16,047 nt of DNA. Origin: a candidate division Zixibacteria bacterium SM23_81. GTDB lineage: Bacteria > SM23-81. Location of the stretch: assembly GCA_001304015.1 (NCBI GenBank), contig LJUY01000061.1, forward strand, positions 1 through 16,047, in the 5' to 3' direction. The notes under the pieces are model-generated. The model had not been told where the DNA came from. It made no database searches and saw nothing but the letters and a program-made list of their open reading frames with translations. A program made the position numbers and the translations under genes. Positions 7,706 to 14,365 of the stretch are shown piece by piece. Positions within the stretch are counted from its first letter, which is position 1, and every line of letters starts with the position of its first letter.

Positions 7706-8377
7706 ATGAAACGGGCAGTGACCTTCATTCTCATAGGCTTTCTGACGATGAGCCTTGTGGGCTGCGCATCGATGACCAAGTCTCAGAAAGGCGCCGTCAT
7801 CGGCGGCACCGCAGGAGCTGTGGTAGGGGGAATCATCGGCAAACAATCGGACAACACTGCTGAAGGAGCCATCCTGGGAGCAGTCGTTGGGGGAATCGCA
7901 GGAGGTATCATCGGCGACTATATGGACAATCAGGCCGCCGAGATGGAGAGAGACATAGAGGGCGCCAAAATTGAGCGGGTTGGTGAGGGCATCAAGGTCA
8001 CTTTCGAGTCTGGAATCCTGTTCGATGTGGACTCGGCAGCCCTCCGACCAGCAGCCCAGGACAACCTGAAAAATCTGGCCAGCATCTTGCAGAAATACGA
8101 AGATACGGAGATCCTTATCGAAGGCCACACGGACTCCACAGGGCCCGAGGAATATAACCAGACGCTCTCAGAGCGCCGGGCCAATTCCGTCAACAATTAT
8201 CTGATCGGCCGGGGGGTTCAGAAAATTCGCCTGACCACGGTGGGCTATGGTGAGATGCAACCCGTCGATACAAACGACACCCCAGAGGGGCGGCAGGCTA
8301 ACCGCCGTGTTGAAGTGGCCATCTGGGCCAACGAAGAGCTGAAAGCAGCGGCTCAAAGACAAGCAGAGGGTGGCTGA
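7706..8377 (+). CDS. Glycine-zipper OmpA-family outer-membrane lipoprotein
   Basis: 223 residues from ATG 7706, chosen because AAAGGAGG (7694-7701) lies 4 nt upstream and a lipoprotein signal follows at once; ATG 7673 would bury it. The signal has lipobox LVGC with lipid Cys20 and Ala at +2, consistent with outer-membrane sorting. Residues about 27-70 form a glycine-zipper region (GAVIGGTAGAVVGGIIG and a second similar run), a membrane-inserting or oligomerising segment. Residues about 100-210 are an OmpA C-terminal peptidoglycan-binding domain: GHTDSTG with Asp143 and LSERRAN with Arg158, the 15-residue spacing of the diaminopimelate-binding Asp/Arg pair of OmpA. It probably tethers the outer membrane to the cell wall. 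It is 43 nt upstream of the S9 peptidase gene, likely co-transcribed. Confidence 0.92.
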   Translation: MKRAVTFILIGFLTMSLVGCASMTKSQKGAVIGGTAGAVVGGIIGKQSDNTAEGAILGAVVGGIAGGIIGDYMDNQAAEMERDIEGAKIERVGEGIKVTFESGILFDVDSAALRPAAQDNLKNLASILQKYEDTEILIEGHTDSTGPEEYNQTLSERRANSVNNYLIGRGVQKIRLTTVGYGEMQPVDTNDTPEGRQANRRVEVAIWANEELKAAAQRQAEGG

Positions 8378-8420
8378 AACCCATGAGATCATAGATTTCA
8401 CAGAAAGGAGAGCTTCTGTT

Positions 8421-10430
8421 ATGCGAGGCGAGCGACTCCTGACCATGACTCTCACCCTTTTGCTGGTAGCAGGTTTGACATACTCCCCAATCTCAGCTCA
8501 GGATAGGGTCGAGGAAATCCTGGCCGAGGCCGATACCTGGATCATCTCCGACACCACGCAGATTTTTAGCTTCATCGATGACTGTAATGCTGAAGCGCTG
8601 AAAATGCTGAAGGCATCGCCCCACTGGGAGTCAACCTATGACGATCTGAGCTTCCTCATGAGCATCGATTTCGTGGGTGACCCGCAGATGGACAACACCG
8701 GTCGGATGTACTATCTGATGCGCATCACTGGCCAGACCATGGCCCTGTTTTACAGCGATGAGCCCATGGGTTTCCCCCATCAGCTCACTCCCAACAATTG
8801 GGACGACGCTGGGCTTCACATCGGTTATTATGTGGTACATCCCTCCGGAAATTACGTGCTGGTGGCCACTCATCTCCATGGAAACGAGAACTACGATATC
8901 TACAAGTTCAACCGCGACGGCTCATTCAAACCGCTTTTGGTGGAAAGTAATATCCAGTTCCGCCAGCCAGTTTTCAAAAACGAAGACGAGTTTTTCCTCA
9001 TCTCCAACGACCGCACCACCCAGACCCTCGTTAAGTATACCCTCTCCACGGGTCGGGTGGATACAATCTACACAGAGCCTGGATGGTTCGGACCTGGAGA
9101 CTACTTTGACGGAAAGGTCCTGTGCACCCGTTGGCTGAGCTTCTCCGAAAGCCAGCTCTTCATTGTGGATGCCAGCACCGGCAAAGCAAAAGATCTTACA
9201 AAGAAGGGCCTTTACTACGGCGGGTTCTTCACTGGGGACGGACGGGTGGTCACCCAGACCTCCTCTCTGTCAGATGCCGAGGAGTTCCTCAAATTCGCCC
9301 TGATAGATCCCCAAAAACCAAAGAAACTAAAGCTTCTCTACGATCCCAAGATGGACACGGATGAGGGATTCCTGGCGGTGCGGAAGGCCGATGCGGTAGT
9401 CGCTCTATTGAACAAAGATGGTTATTCCCAGCTGTTAGCCTTCGATCTTGAGGGAAAGCAAATTAAAACACCCCGGCAGGAGATCGGCGTCATCATCGGA
9501 GCCACCCCGGCGAGCATCGGTTATTTCGCAAATGATGCCGGCGATATCTCCTACGGCTTCTCCTCTCCCAACACCTCCCCTAGTGCGTACTCCTTCCGCC
9601 TGGGCACCGAGAGGCTCAAAAACTGGGCTTCCGCCTCCACCTTCGGTTTCGATTTCTCCAACATCAAGGTCCAACTAGTGCATTACCCGTCTAAAGACGG
9701 GACCATGATACCGGCCTTTCTCTATGTGCCCGGAGCGACGAAGAAAAATGGCCAGAACCCGGCCGTGGTCGTCTATCACGGTGGCCCTCCTGCCCAGAGC
9801 CGTCCATACTTCCAGAGAAACATCGCCTTCGCCCTGAGCCGGGGATTGGTGATGATGTTCCCTAACGTTCGCGGCTCCACGGGCTATGGACCAGCCTGGG
9901 AAGCTGCCGACAACCTGGACAGGCGTTTCAGGGCTTTGGAGGATGACATCGCCGCCGTCGACTATCTGGTTAATGAGGGCTGGTCAAATCCAGACAAGAT
10001 CGCCATTTGGGGGGCCTCGTACGGCGGATACACGGTTAACTACCTGGCAGCCAGGTGGCCGGAGAAGTTCGCCTGTGCCGTCTCAGAGGTGGGCGTGGCC
10101 GATGTCGACTACGAGCTCACTCACGGAGACATCACCTTCAAGGCAGGTTGGGAGAAAGAGTACGGCCCGGTGGGAAGCGAGCTGACCCATCAGCTTTCGC
10201 CAATCTTCATGTCCGAGATGATCAAGAGGCCCATCTTCATCACGGCAGGTTTCTACGATCCACGAGTCTTCGCCGGGGGGCCGAGACGATACGGTTACCT
10301 ACTGAAAAAGCTCGGTAAGGATGTGATGTATTACGAGGAGGTGGAAACCGGCCACGGAGCTGGGACCACAAGCCAGATTGTGGAGCAATATACTCGCAGC
10401 TATGTGTTCATCCTGGATCACATCATGTAG
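8421..10430 (+). CDS. Secreted S9-family (prolyl oligopeptidase / acylaminoacyl peptidase type) serine peptidase
   Basis: 669 residues from ATG 8421; the frame is open from 8370, but AAAGGAGA lies 9 nt before 8421 and a signal peptide begins there (hydrophobic run 6-20, likely SPase I site after ISA at about residue 25). An export route and periplasmic or cell-surface site are inferred. Residues about 70-410 look like a beta-propeller of WD/PD40-like blades; about 430-669 are the alpha/beta-hydrolase domain. Triad as read: Ser533 in GASYGG, Asp613 in GFYDPRV, His645 in GHGAG; the oxyanion motif YHGGP precedes. The usual HG before the Asp motif is replaced by AGFYDPRV, but Asp is retained. Family members cleave oligopeptides or release N-terminal residues; substrate unknown. 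It is second in the likely operon with the OmpA-like lipoprotein. Confidence 0.9.
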   Translation: MRGERLLTMTLTLLLVAGLTYSPISAQDRVEEILAEADTWIISDTTQIFSFIDDCNAEALKMLKASPHWESTYDDLSFLMSIDFVGDPQMDNTGRMYYLMRITGQTMALFYSDEPMGFPHQLTPNNWDDAGLHIGYYVVHPSGNYVLVATHLHGNENYDIYKFNRDGSFKPLLVESNIQFRQPVFKNEDEFFLISNDRTTQTLVKYTLSTGRVDTIYTEPGWFGPGDYFDGKVLCTRWLSFSESQLFIVDASTGKAKDLTKKGLYYGGFFTGDGRVVTQTSSLSDAEEFLKFALIDPQKPKKLKLLYDPKMDTDEGFLAVRKADAVVALLNKDGYSQLLAFDLEGKQIKTPRQEIGVIIGATPASIGYFANDAGDISYGFSSPNTSPSAYSFRLGTERLKNWASASTFGFDFSNIKVQLVHYPSKDGTMIPAFLYVPGATKKNGQNPAVVVYHGGPPAQSRPYFQRNIAFALSRGLVMMFPNVRGSTGYGPAWEAADNLDRRFRALEDDIAAVDYLVNEGWSNPDKIAIWGASYGGYTVNYLAARWPEKFACAVSEVGVADVDYELTHGDITFKAGWEKEYGPVGSELTHQLSPIFMSEMIKRPIFITAGFYDPRVFAGGPRRYGYLLKKLGKDVMYYEEVETGHGAGTTSQIVEQYTRSYVFILDHIM

Positions 10431-10468
10431 TCACTGATGAACATATACATGATCCTTGAACCGGGAAG

Positions 10469-10582
10469 ATGTCCAGCTGTGTCAATGCTACCGACTTCAA
10501 CGGTGGCGAGCTCAACGATCTGGTGATAACCAGCGTGAAGAGCAAAACCGTCACGATCTTGATGAACGTCAGCAAAAAGTAG
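10469..10582 (+). pseudogene. C-terminal remnant of an FG-GAP/VCBS-repeat protein
   Basis: From an ATG at 10469 a 37-codon frame reads ...TDFNGGELNDLVITS followed by VKSKTVTILMNVSKK and a stop. This matches the last repeat of FG-GAP/VCBS proteins (typically DFNGDG..DL....TVSILLN), but the calcium loop is degenerate: GE replaces DG. The frame has no good SD, and the upstream repeats are gone. It could be a tiny expressed ORF, but a relic of a deleted surface protein gene is likelier. Confidence 0.55.
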
Positions 10583-10681
10583 ACTGAAAGATAGTATGCC
10601 TATTGTGTGATTCATGATGCTCAGAGGAAGGCCTCATCGCTGAGCGGCGCTGGGCGAAGCAAGGTACTTCTGTCCCAAAGC

Positions 10682-10719
10682 AAAAAGAGGGGCGAAGTTG
10701 GAGTTCGCTCCTCTTTTTT
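10682..10719. terminator. Bidirectional terminator between the S9 peptidase and EEP genes
   Basis: 15-bp stem (10682-10696 with 10704-10718, one G-U pair) around a 7-nt loop. One side begins with five A, the other ends in six T, so it can act on both strands. It lies 31 nt past the minus-strand gene's stop and about 250 nt past the peptidase stop. Confidence 0.88.
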
Positions 10720-10749
10720 CATCAAAACGAGCCCACAGCCAATTTGGCG

Positions 10750-11679
10750 CTATTCGAATACCGGGAAAGTGGCCATCACGGGGCGATGATCGGAGACCTC
10801 GCTTAGATAATTGGCCAGCTCGTCGTCCAGTCGCAGGGTTTTGGTCAAGCCCCCCTGATATTCGGCAAAGACATCCTGTGAGACCAGGATGTGATCGATG
10901 AGGCTGCCATATCGTGGAAAGGAGGCGGCCACGGATTGGCCGGCCAGAGGCGCGGTCAGAAAACGGTAGTTCAACGTATCCTCAATCAAGACGGTAAAAG
11001 CGTTGGTATATGATGGATCATCGATCTCGTCGTTCCAATCGCCAGCGATGAGATAATCCTTCTCCGCATTGGCAGCCACCTGTGCGTCAAGGTAATTCTT
11101 GAGTCGTTGCGCAGCTTGTCGTCTCCGATTCAGGTCATCCTCTTCGCTACCGGCCTTGAGGTGCATGACGATGAGCACGAAGTCGAAGCGACGTCCATCC
11201 TTCTCGGCCACCATATGTGCTTCCAAGGGAGGGCGTGTAAAGGCGTACCAGTCGTCCTCAAACAGCTGTCTCATCTGGCTCACGGACACAATGGATCGTT
11301 TGTAGATAACCCCTGTCTTTTGATATCCCCAGGAATAGGAGTCCCCGGAGAAAAAGCCATCGTAGTCGGGCAGAAGATCCAAGAGATCTCGAAAGGCACT
11401 GGTGTCACTGATCTCCTGAATGGCATAGAGATCGATGTCCAGGGCCGCGATGATCTTGCCGACCAGCTCCACGGTTGAACTCTCCTGAGGAAAGTTCTCG
11501 ATGTTCCAGGTGGCCAGCTCAAATCTGTTCGCCTCACCCTGCGGCTGGACGATGCTAGGCGGCACTGGCTCAATGCCAGTCACTCTGTGCTCTCCACAGC
11601 CTGAGACCAGAAGAGGACCCAGCAAGGCGAACAAGAAGAAACTATTTCTTAAAGTCCCCACAAAATAACGAGCTTTCAT
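10750..11679 (-). CDS. Lipoprotein of the endonuclease/exonuclease/phosphatase (EEP) fold
   Basis: 309 residues with ATG at 11679. The frame stays open to 11775, but this start places a lipoprotein signal at the N terminus: hydrophobic run about 14-25 and lipobox VSGC with lipid Cys28. The SD is weak (AGAG). The EEP domain spans about 55-307: Asn59 in TWNIEN, Glu89 in AIQEI, His173 in MHLK, Asp214 and Asn216 in GDWND, IDHILVS at 261-267 and the C-terminal SDHRP with Asp297/His298. These are the metal-binding and catalytic positions of the family, so it should be an active Mg-dependent phosphodiesterase or nuclease outside the cytoplasm. The substrate (extracellular DNA, a phospholipid or a phosphoinositide-like ester) cannot be told. 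It is convergent with the S9 peptidase and divergent from the reductase gene; monocistronic. Confidence 0.9.
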   Translation of the reverse strand: MKARYFVGTLRNSFFLFALLGPLLVSGCGEHRVTGIEPVPPSIVQPQGEANRFELATWNIENFPQESSTVELVGKIIAALDIDLYAIQEISDTSAFRDLLDLLPDYDGFFSGDSYSWGYQKTGVIYKRSIVSVSQMRQLFEDDWYAFTRPPLEAHMVAEKDGRRFDFVLIVMHLKAGSEEDDLNRRRQAAQRLKNYLDAQVAANAEKDYLIAGDWNDEIDDPSYTNAFTVLIEDTLNYRFLTAPLAGQSVAASFPRYGSLIDHILVSQDVFAEYQGGLTKTLRLDDELANYLSEVSDHRPVMATFPVFE

Positions 11680-11732
11680 CGGTTTTCTCTGGGAATAATG
11701 GCAGAATGAAAGAAGGGCACTCATCTTAATAT

Positions 11733-11761
11733 AATTTACGTAAAACAGCGCGCAAAAACAA
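11733..11761 (-). promoter_or_regulatory. Weak promoter candidate for the EEP lipoprotein gene
   Basis: On the minus strand TTGTTT (11761-11756), a 17-nt spacer and TAAATT (11738-11733). Only 3 and 4 of 6 positions match, but placement in an AT-rich stretch about 54 nt before the start is right. Confidence 0.3.
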
Positions 11762-11884
11762 CCAATTTCTGGCATATCACGCCCTTTTAATCTCTACCAG
11801 CCCAGGGGACTTGTGTGAAGCCACTGACAATTGTGCTCTTCTATTGAGCTGCCGAACTCCAATCATACACGACGAACGTCGGCG

Positions 11885-11915
11885 AAGTGATCTGCGGGCC
11901 TACCAGAGATCACTT
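11885..11915. promoter_or_regulatory. Perfect 9-bp inverted repeat next to the reductase promoter, possible operator
   Basis: AAGTGATCT (11885-11893) and its exact reverse complement AGATCACTT (11907-11915) flank 13 nt. The repeat ends 12 nt before the -35 box of the promoter at 11928-11956. Position and symmetry fit a dimeric regulator's binding site. A hairpin without a proper T-run is the alternative. Confidence 0.45.
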
Positions 11916-11927
11916 GATATTTTCTTA

Positions 11928-11956
11928 TTGACACCAAAAGGTTGAGTTGATATCAT
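11928..11956 (+). promoter_or_regulatory. Near-consensus sigma70-type promoter of the reductase cluster
   Basis: Perfect TTGACA (11928-11933), 17-nt spacer, TATCAT (11951-11956, 5 of 6). The start is expected near 11963, giving a leader of about 185 nt before ATG 12148. Confidence 0.7.
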
Positions 11957-12006
11957 AGGGTAGGCAGATTGCTGCAAACCCGTCTCTCTCAGCATGGGAT
12001 CCGGAA

Positions 12007-12087
12007 GCGCTGGGCGATGGCGGCATCGCTGAGGCCTACGAGCTTTTCAAGATGAACCTGGCCCTTTATCCGTTTTCAGAATTGTGA
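12007..12087 (+). pseudogene. Remnant of a TPR-repeat gene
   Basis: This frame, open since 11959, reads ALGDGGIAEAYELFKMNL then ALYPFSEL and TGA. It resembles a TPR helix pair of the type A..LY.LN...YPDS.N found at the C terminus of hydrolase-TPR proteins. There is no start codon or SD. The frame is the same as that of the downstream reductase but a stop separates them. It lies in the reductase 5' leader. Short, so recognition is tentative. Confidence 0.4.
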
Positions 12088-12147
12088 GGATTTGCCGCAG
12101 AAGCTGAAATTCTATTCAGAGCTCGAGCAAAAGCCGAGGATACCAGC

Positions 12148-13399
12148 ATGTCCCAAAAAGGACTTGTCGATCGAAGAAATTTCATGAAAATGGCAGCTAC
12201 AGGAATGGCCGGGATCTGCTTAGCCCCCTCTGTCGGTGCAGAACAAACCGAACTACCGGCCCATCTAAAACCAGCCTCCAGAAAGCTCATCTACCGAACT
12301 CTCGGGAAAACTGGAATCACATTGCCCGTTATTAGCATGGGCGTGATGAACTCGGATAATCCAAATCTCGTCCGTGCGGCCTTGGATGCTGGAATTATGC
12401 ATTTAGACACGGCATGGTGGTACCAAAGCGGCAGAAACGAGGAGATGATTGGGGATATCGTTAAGGATCGCCCCCGGGATTCTTACGTTATCGCAACCAA
12501 AGTCCCCGGAAGTGTCCCCTTGCCCTATGCTAGGGGCGTCTTTCCTGACGACGAGGTCAGCAGAGCAACACTAGTGGACTCCTTTCTGAAAAGAGTAGAC
12601 ACCAGTCTCAAACGGTTACGGCTGGAATATGTAGACATCCTCTACCTGCATAATGTCTGGACACGCGAAGCCGTCCTGTTTGAGTCTTTGATGGAAGCCC
12701 TTGCAAAGTTGAAGAAAGAGGGAAAAGCCAAGTTCTTGGGTATTTCCACTCACCGCAACGAACCCGCGGTTATAGAGGCCGCCATTGATAGTAAACTCTA
12801 TGAGGTGGTCCTCACGGCCTACAATTTCAAACAAGATCATCGTCTTGACGTACAATCGGCCATTGCGAAAGCCGCCCAAGCTGGCCTAGGGGTCATTGCG
12901 ATGAAGACTCTGGCCGGGGGGGTACCTTGACGAAGAAAGGACAAAACCCGTCAACGCAAAGGCGGCCCTGAAATGGGTTCTCCAGGACGAAAATGTCCAC
13001 ACCGTCATCGCCGGTTGCACCGCTTTTGACCAGATGGAGCTAGATCTTTCGGTCATGGAGGATCTCACCCTGGAGGATTCTGAAAAACGGGATTTGCAGT
13101 TGGAGTCTTCCATAGAGGAATCTTCAAGAGGAGGTATCTACTGTCAAGCCTGCGAGAAGTGCATGAACCAATGCCAGGAACGCCTCCCGATACCCGATAT
13201 CATGCGAGCCTATATGTATGCTCAAGGCTATCGAAACCTCTGCGAAGCCCAGAATCTTTTGCTCTCCTTGAATCTGTCCTCCGATATTTGTAAGCATTGC
13301 GAACGATGCGCTGTGACCTGCGTTCGGGGATTCGACGTCTCCAGGAGGATTCGAGATGTCATTTGCCTCCAAGAAGTTCCAGCAAACTTTTTGGTGTAA
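12148..13399 (+). pseudogene. Tat-exported dicluster 4Fe-4S aldo/keto reductase, frameshifted at a G7 run
   Basis: ATG 12148 has GAGGA 7 nt upstream. A Tat signal (DRRNFMK, then a hydrophobic run to about residue 30) is followed by an aldo/keto reductase barrel with the full tetrad: Asp87 and Tyr92 in DTAWWY, Lys118 in ATKV, His168 in YLHN. The frame then ends early at TGA 12928-12930, just after a run of seven G (12916-12922). Removing one G restores AGGYLDEERTKP and the rest of the barrel through 13399, for 416 residues. The restored C terminus carries two CxxCxxCxxxC clusters (Cys332/335/338/342 and 381/384/387/391), the ferredoxin-like tail of this oxidoreductase branch. As written the products are a 260-aa barrel lacking the Fe-S tail and an untranslated or separate tail. 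Substrate unknown. First gene of the cluster; the next start is 21 nt downstream. Confidence 0.88.
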
Positions 13400-13405
13400 C
13401 CTTTT

Positions 13406-13412
13406 TAAGGAG
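13406..13412 (+). promoter_or_regulatory. Ribosome binding site deciding the ATG 13421 start
   Basis: TAAGGAG lies 8 nt before ATG 13421. The in-frame GTG at 13412 overlaps this site, so it is an unlikely start. Confidence 0.65.
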
Positions 13413-13420
13413 TGGCCCTG

Positions 13421-14350
13421 ATGCGATTTCGGGGCTTCAAAAGAATCTTTTGCCCCCTGATGGCATCTCTTTTTACCGTCGGTATCACCATAAAATTGGG
13501 ACCTGTCTTCTGGATGGCTCCGGCCGGGGAAACAAATACGCTCTTTCCAGAAATAGAGGGATGGAAAAGGTCTGGAAACATTCAGGTCTTCACCTCAGAG
13601 AGCCTCTTTGACTACATCGACGGTGCCGCTGAACTCTATCTGAGCTACGATTTTCACCAACTGCAGGTGGCCGAATATCATGACCAGGAGGAAACCATAA
13701 TTACCGTTGAAGTCTATGGTCACAAAACACCCCTTCACGCGTTTGGAATTTACAGCCAAGAACGGCCAAGAGAGGCAAACTTCCTGGATATCGGCGCCCA
13801 GGGCTATGTTGAGGAAACGATGCTGAATTTTGTGATCGGGCCCCATTAAGTGAAGATAAACACCTATCTGGGTGCGTCGAAAACTCAGGAAGTTCTGCAG
13901 CACTTCGGAAAAAGGGTTGCTGAACAACTCGGCGGAAGAGCATGGTTGCCAGAAATATTATCCTGTTTCCCAGAGCAGCGAAAATTTCCAAACTCTGAAA
14001 GATTTGTGGCCAGAGATTTCCTGGGCCACAGATTTCTCCATCACGGCTTCACTGCCGATTATGGCGATTCCAATATGACCTTTACGCTTTTTATCATCGA
14101 AGGGACCGATCCCGAAAATTGCGGTGAGATGCTCCAGGAGTATTTCCAACTCACCGGATATTCCCAAAAGGAGGCCAAAGAAGGTCACTATATTCTGAGG
14201 GATCCTTATCACGGAGAGGTCGCCCTTATTTGGGCTCAAAAATATCTTTGGGGGGCTATCAATCTCGTTGACATCAGTCTTCGATCAGAATATTTACAGC
14301 TTACACAGGACCTGTTACAAAGACACAAGGGACTCAAAAAGATCAAATAA
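13421..14350 (+). pseudogene. DUF6599-like exported protein interrupted by an in-frame TAA
   Basis: From ATG 13421 the frame starts with a basic, hydrophobic N terminus (probable signal peptide, possible cleavage after APA near residue 34) and the family-like segment WKRSGNIQVFTSESLFDYID, then GAAELYLSYDF. TAA at 13847-13849 (codon 143) stops it after NFVIGPH. The same frame continues without another stop to 14350 with VKINTYLG, then LGHRFLHHGFTADYG and an ordinary C terminus, 309 codons in all. Relatives have an aromatic residue, usually Tyr, where the TAA stands, as I recall the family, so a single TAC/TAT to TAA change explains it. GTG directly follows the stop (TAAGTG), so reinitiation could yield a 166-aa C-terminal product. 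Family function is unknown. It sits 21 nt after the reductase and 15 nt before the glycosidase gene. Confidence 0.8.
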
Positions 14351-14365
14351 GAAAGGAGGAACTCG

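Larger units (their letters stand above)
10431..10749. other. Intergenic region between convergent genes
   Basis: It holds an FG-GAP/VCBS remnant (10469-10582) and a bidirectional terminator (10682-10719). I see nothing else in 10583-10681. Confidence 0.5.
11680..12147. other. Divergent regulatory region between the EEP and aldo/keto reductase genes
   Basis: It contains a weak minus-strand promoter candidate, a 9-bp inverted repeat (11885-11915), a strong plus-strand promoter (11928-11956) and a TPR-gene remnant (12007-12087) lying in the reductase leader. Nothing was recognised in 11762-11884. Confidence 0.5.

Noticed and set aside
10647-12017. Shared 11-mer gcgctgggcga at 10647-10657 and 12007-12017 as a possible direct repeat
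   Set aside because: An 11-base match is expected by chance in 16 kb and the flanks do not align.
13034-13399. Separate 121-aa ferredoxin-like gene starting at ATG 13034
   Set aside because: It is the C-terminal part of the reductase; its upstream frame is open back to 12923 with reductase-like sequence and there is no SD at 13034.
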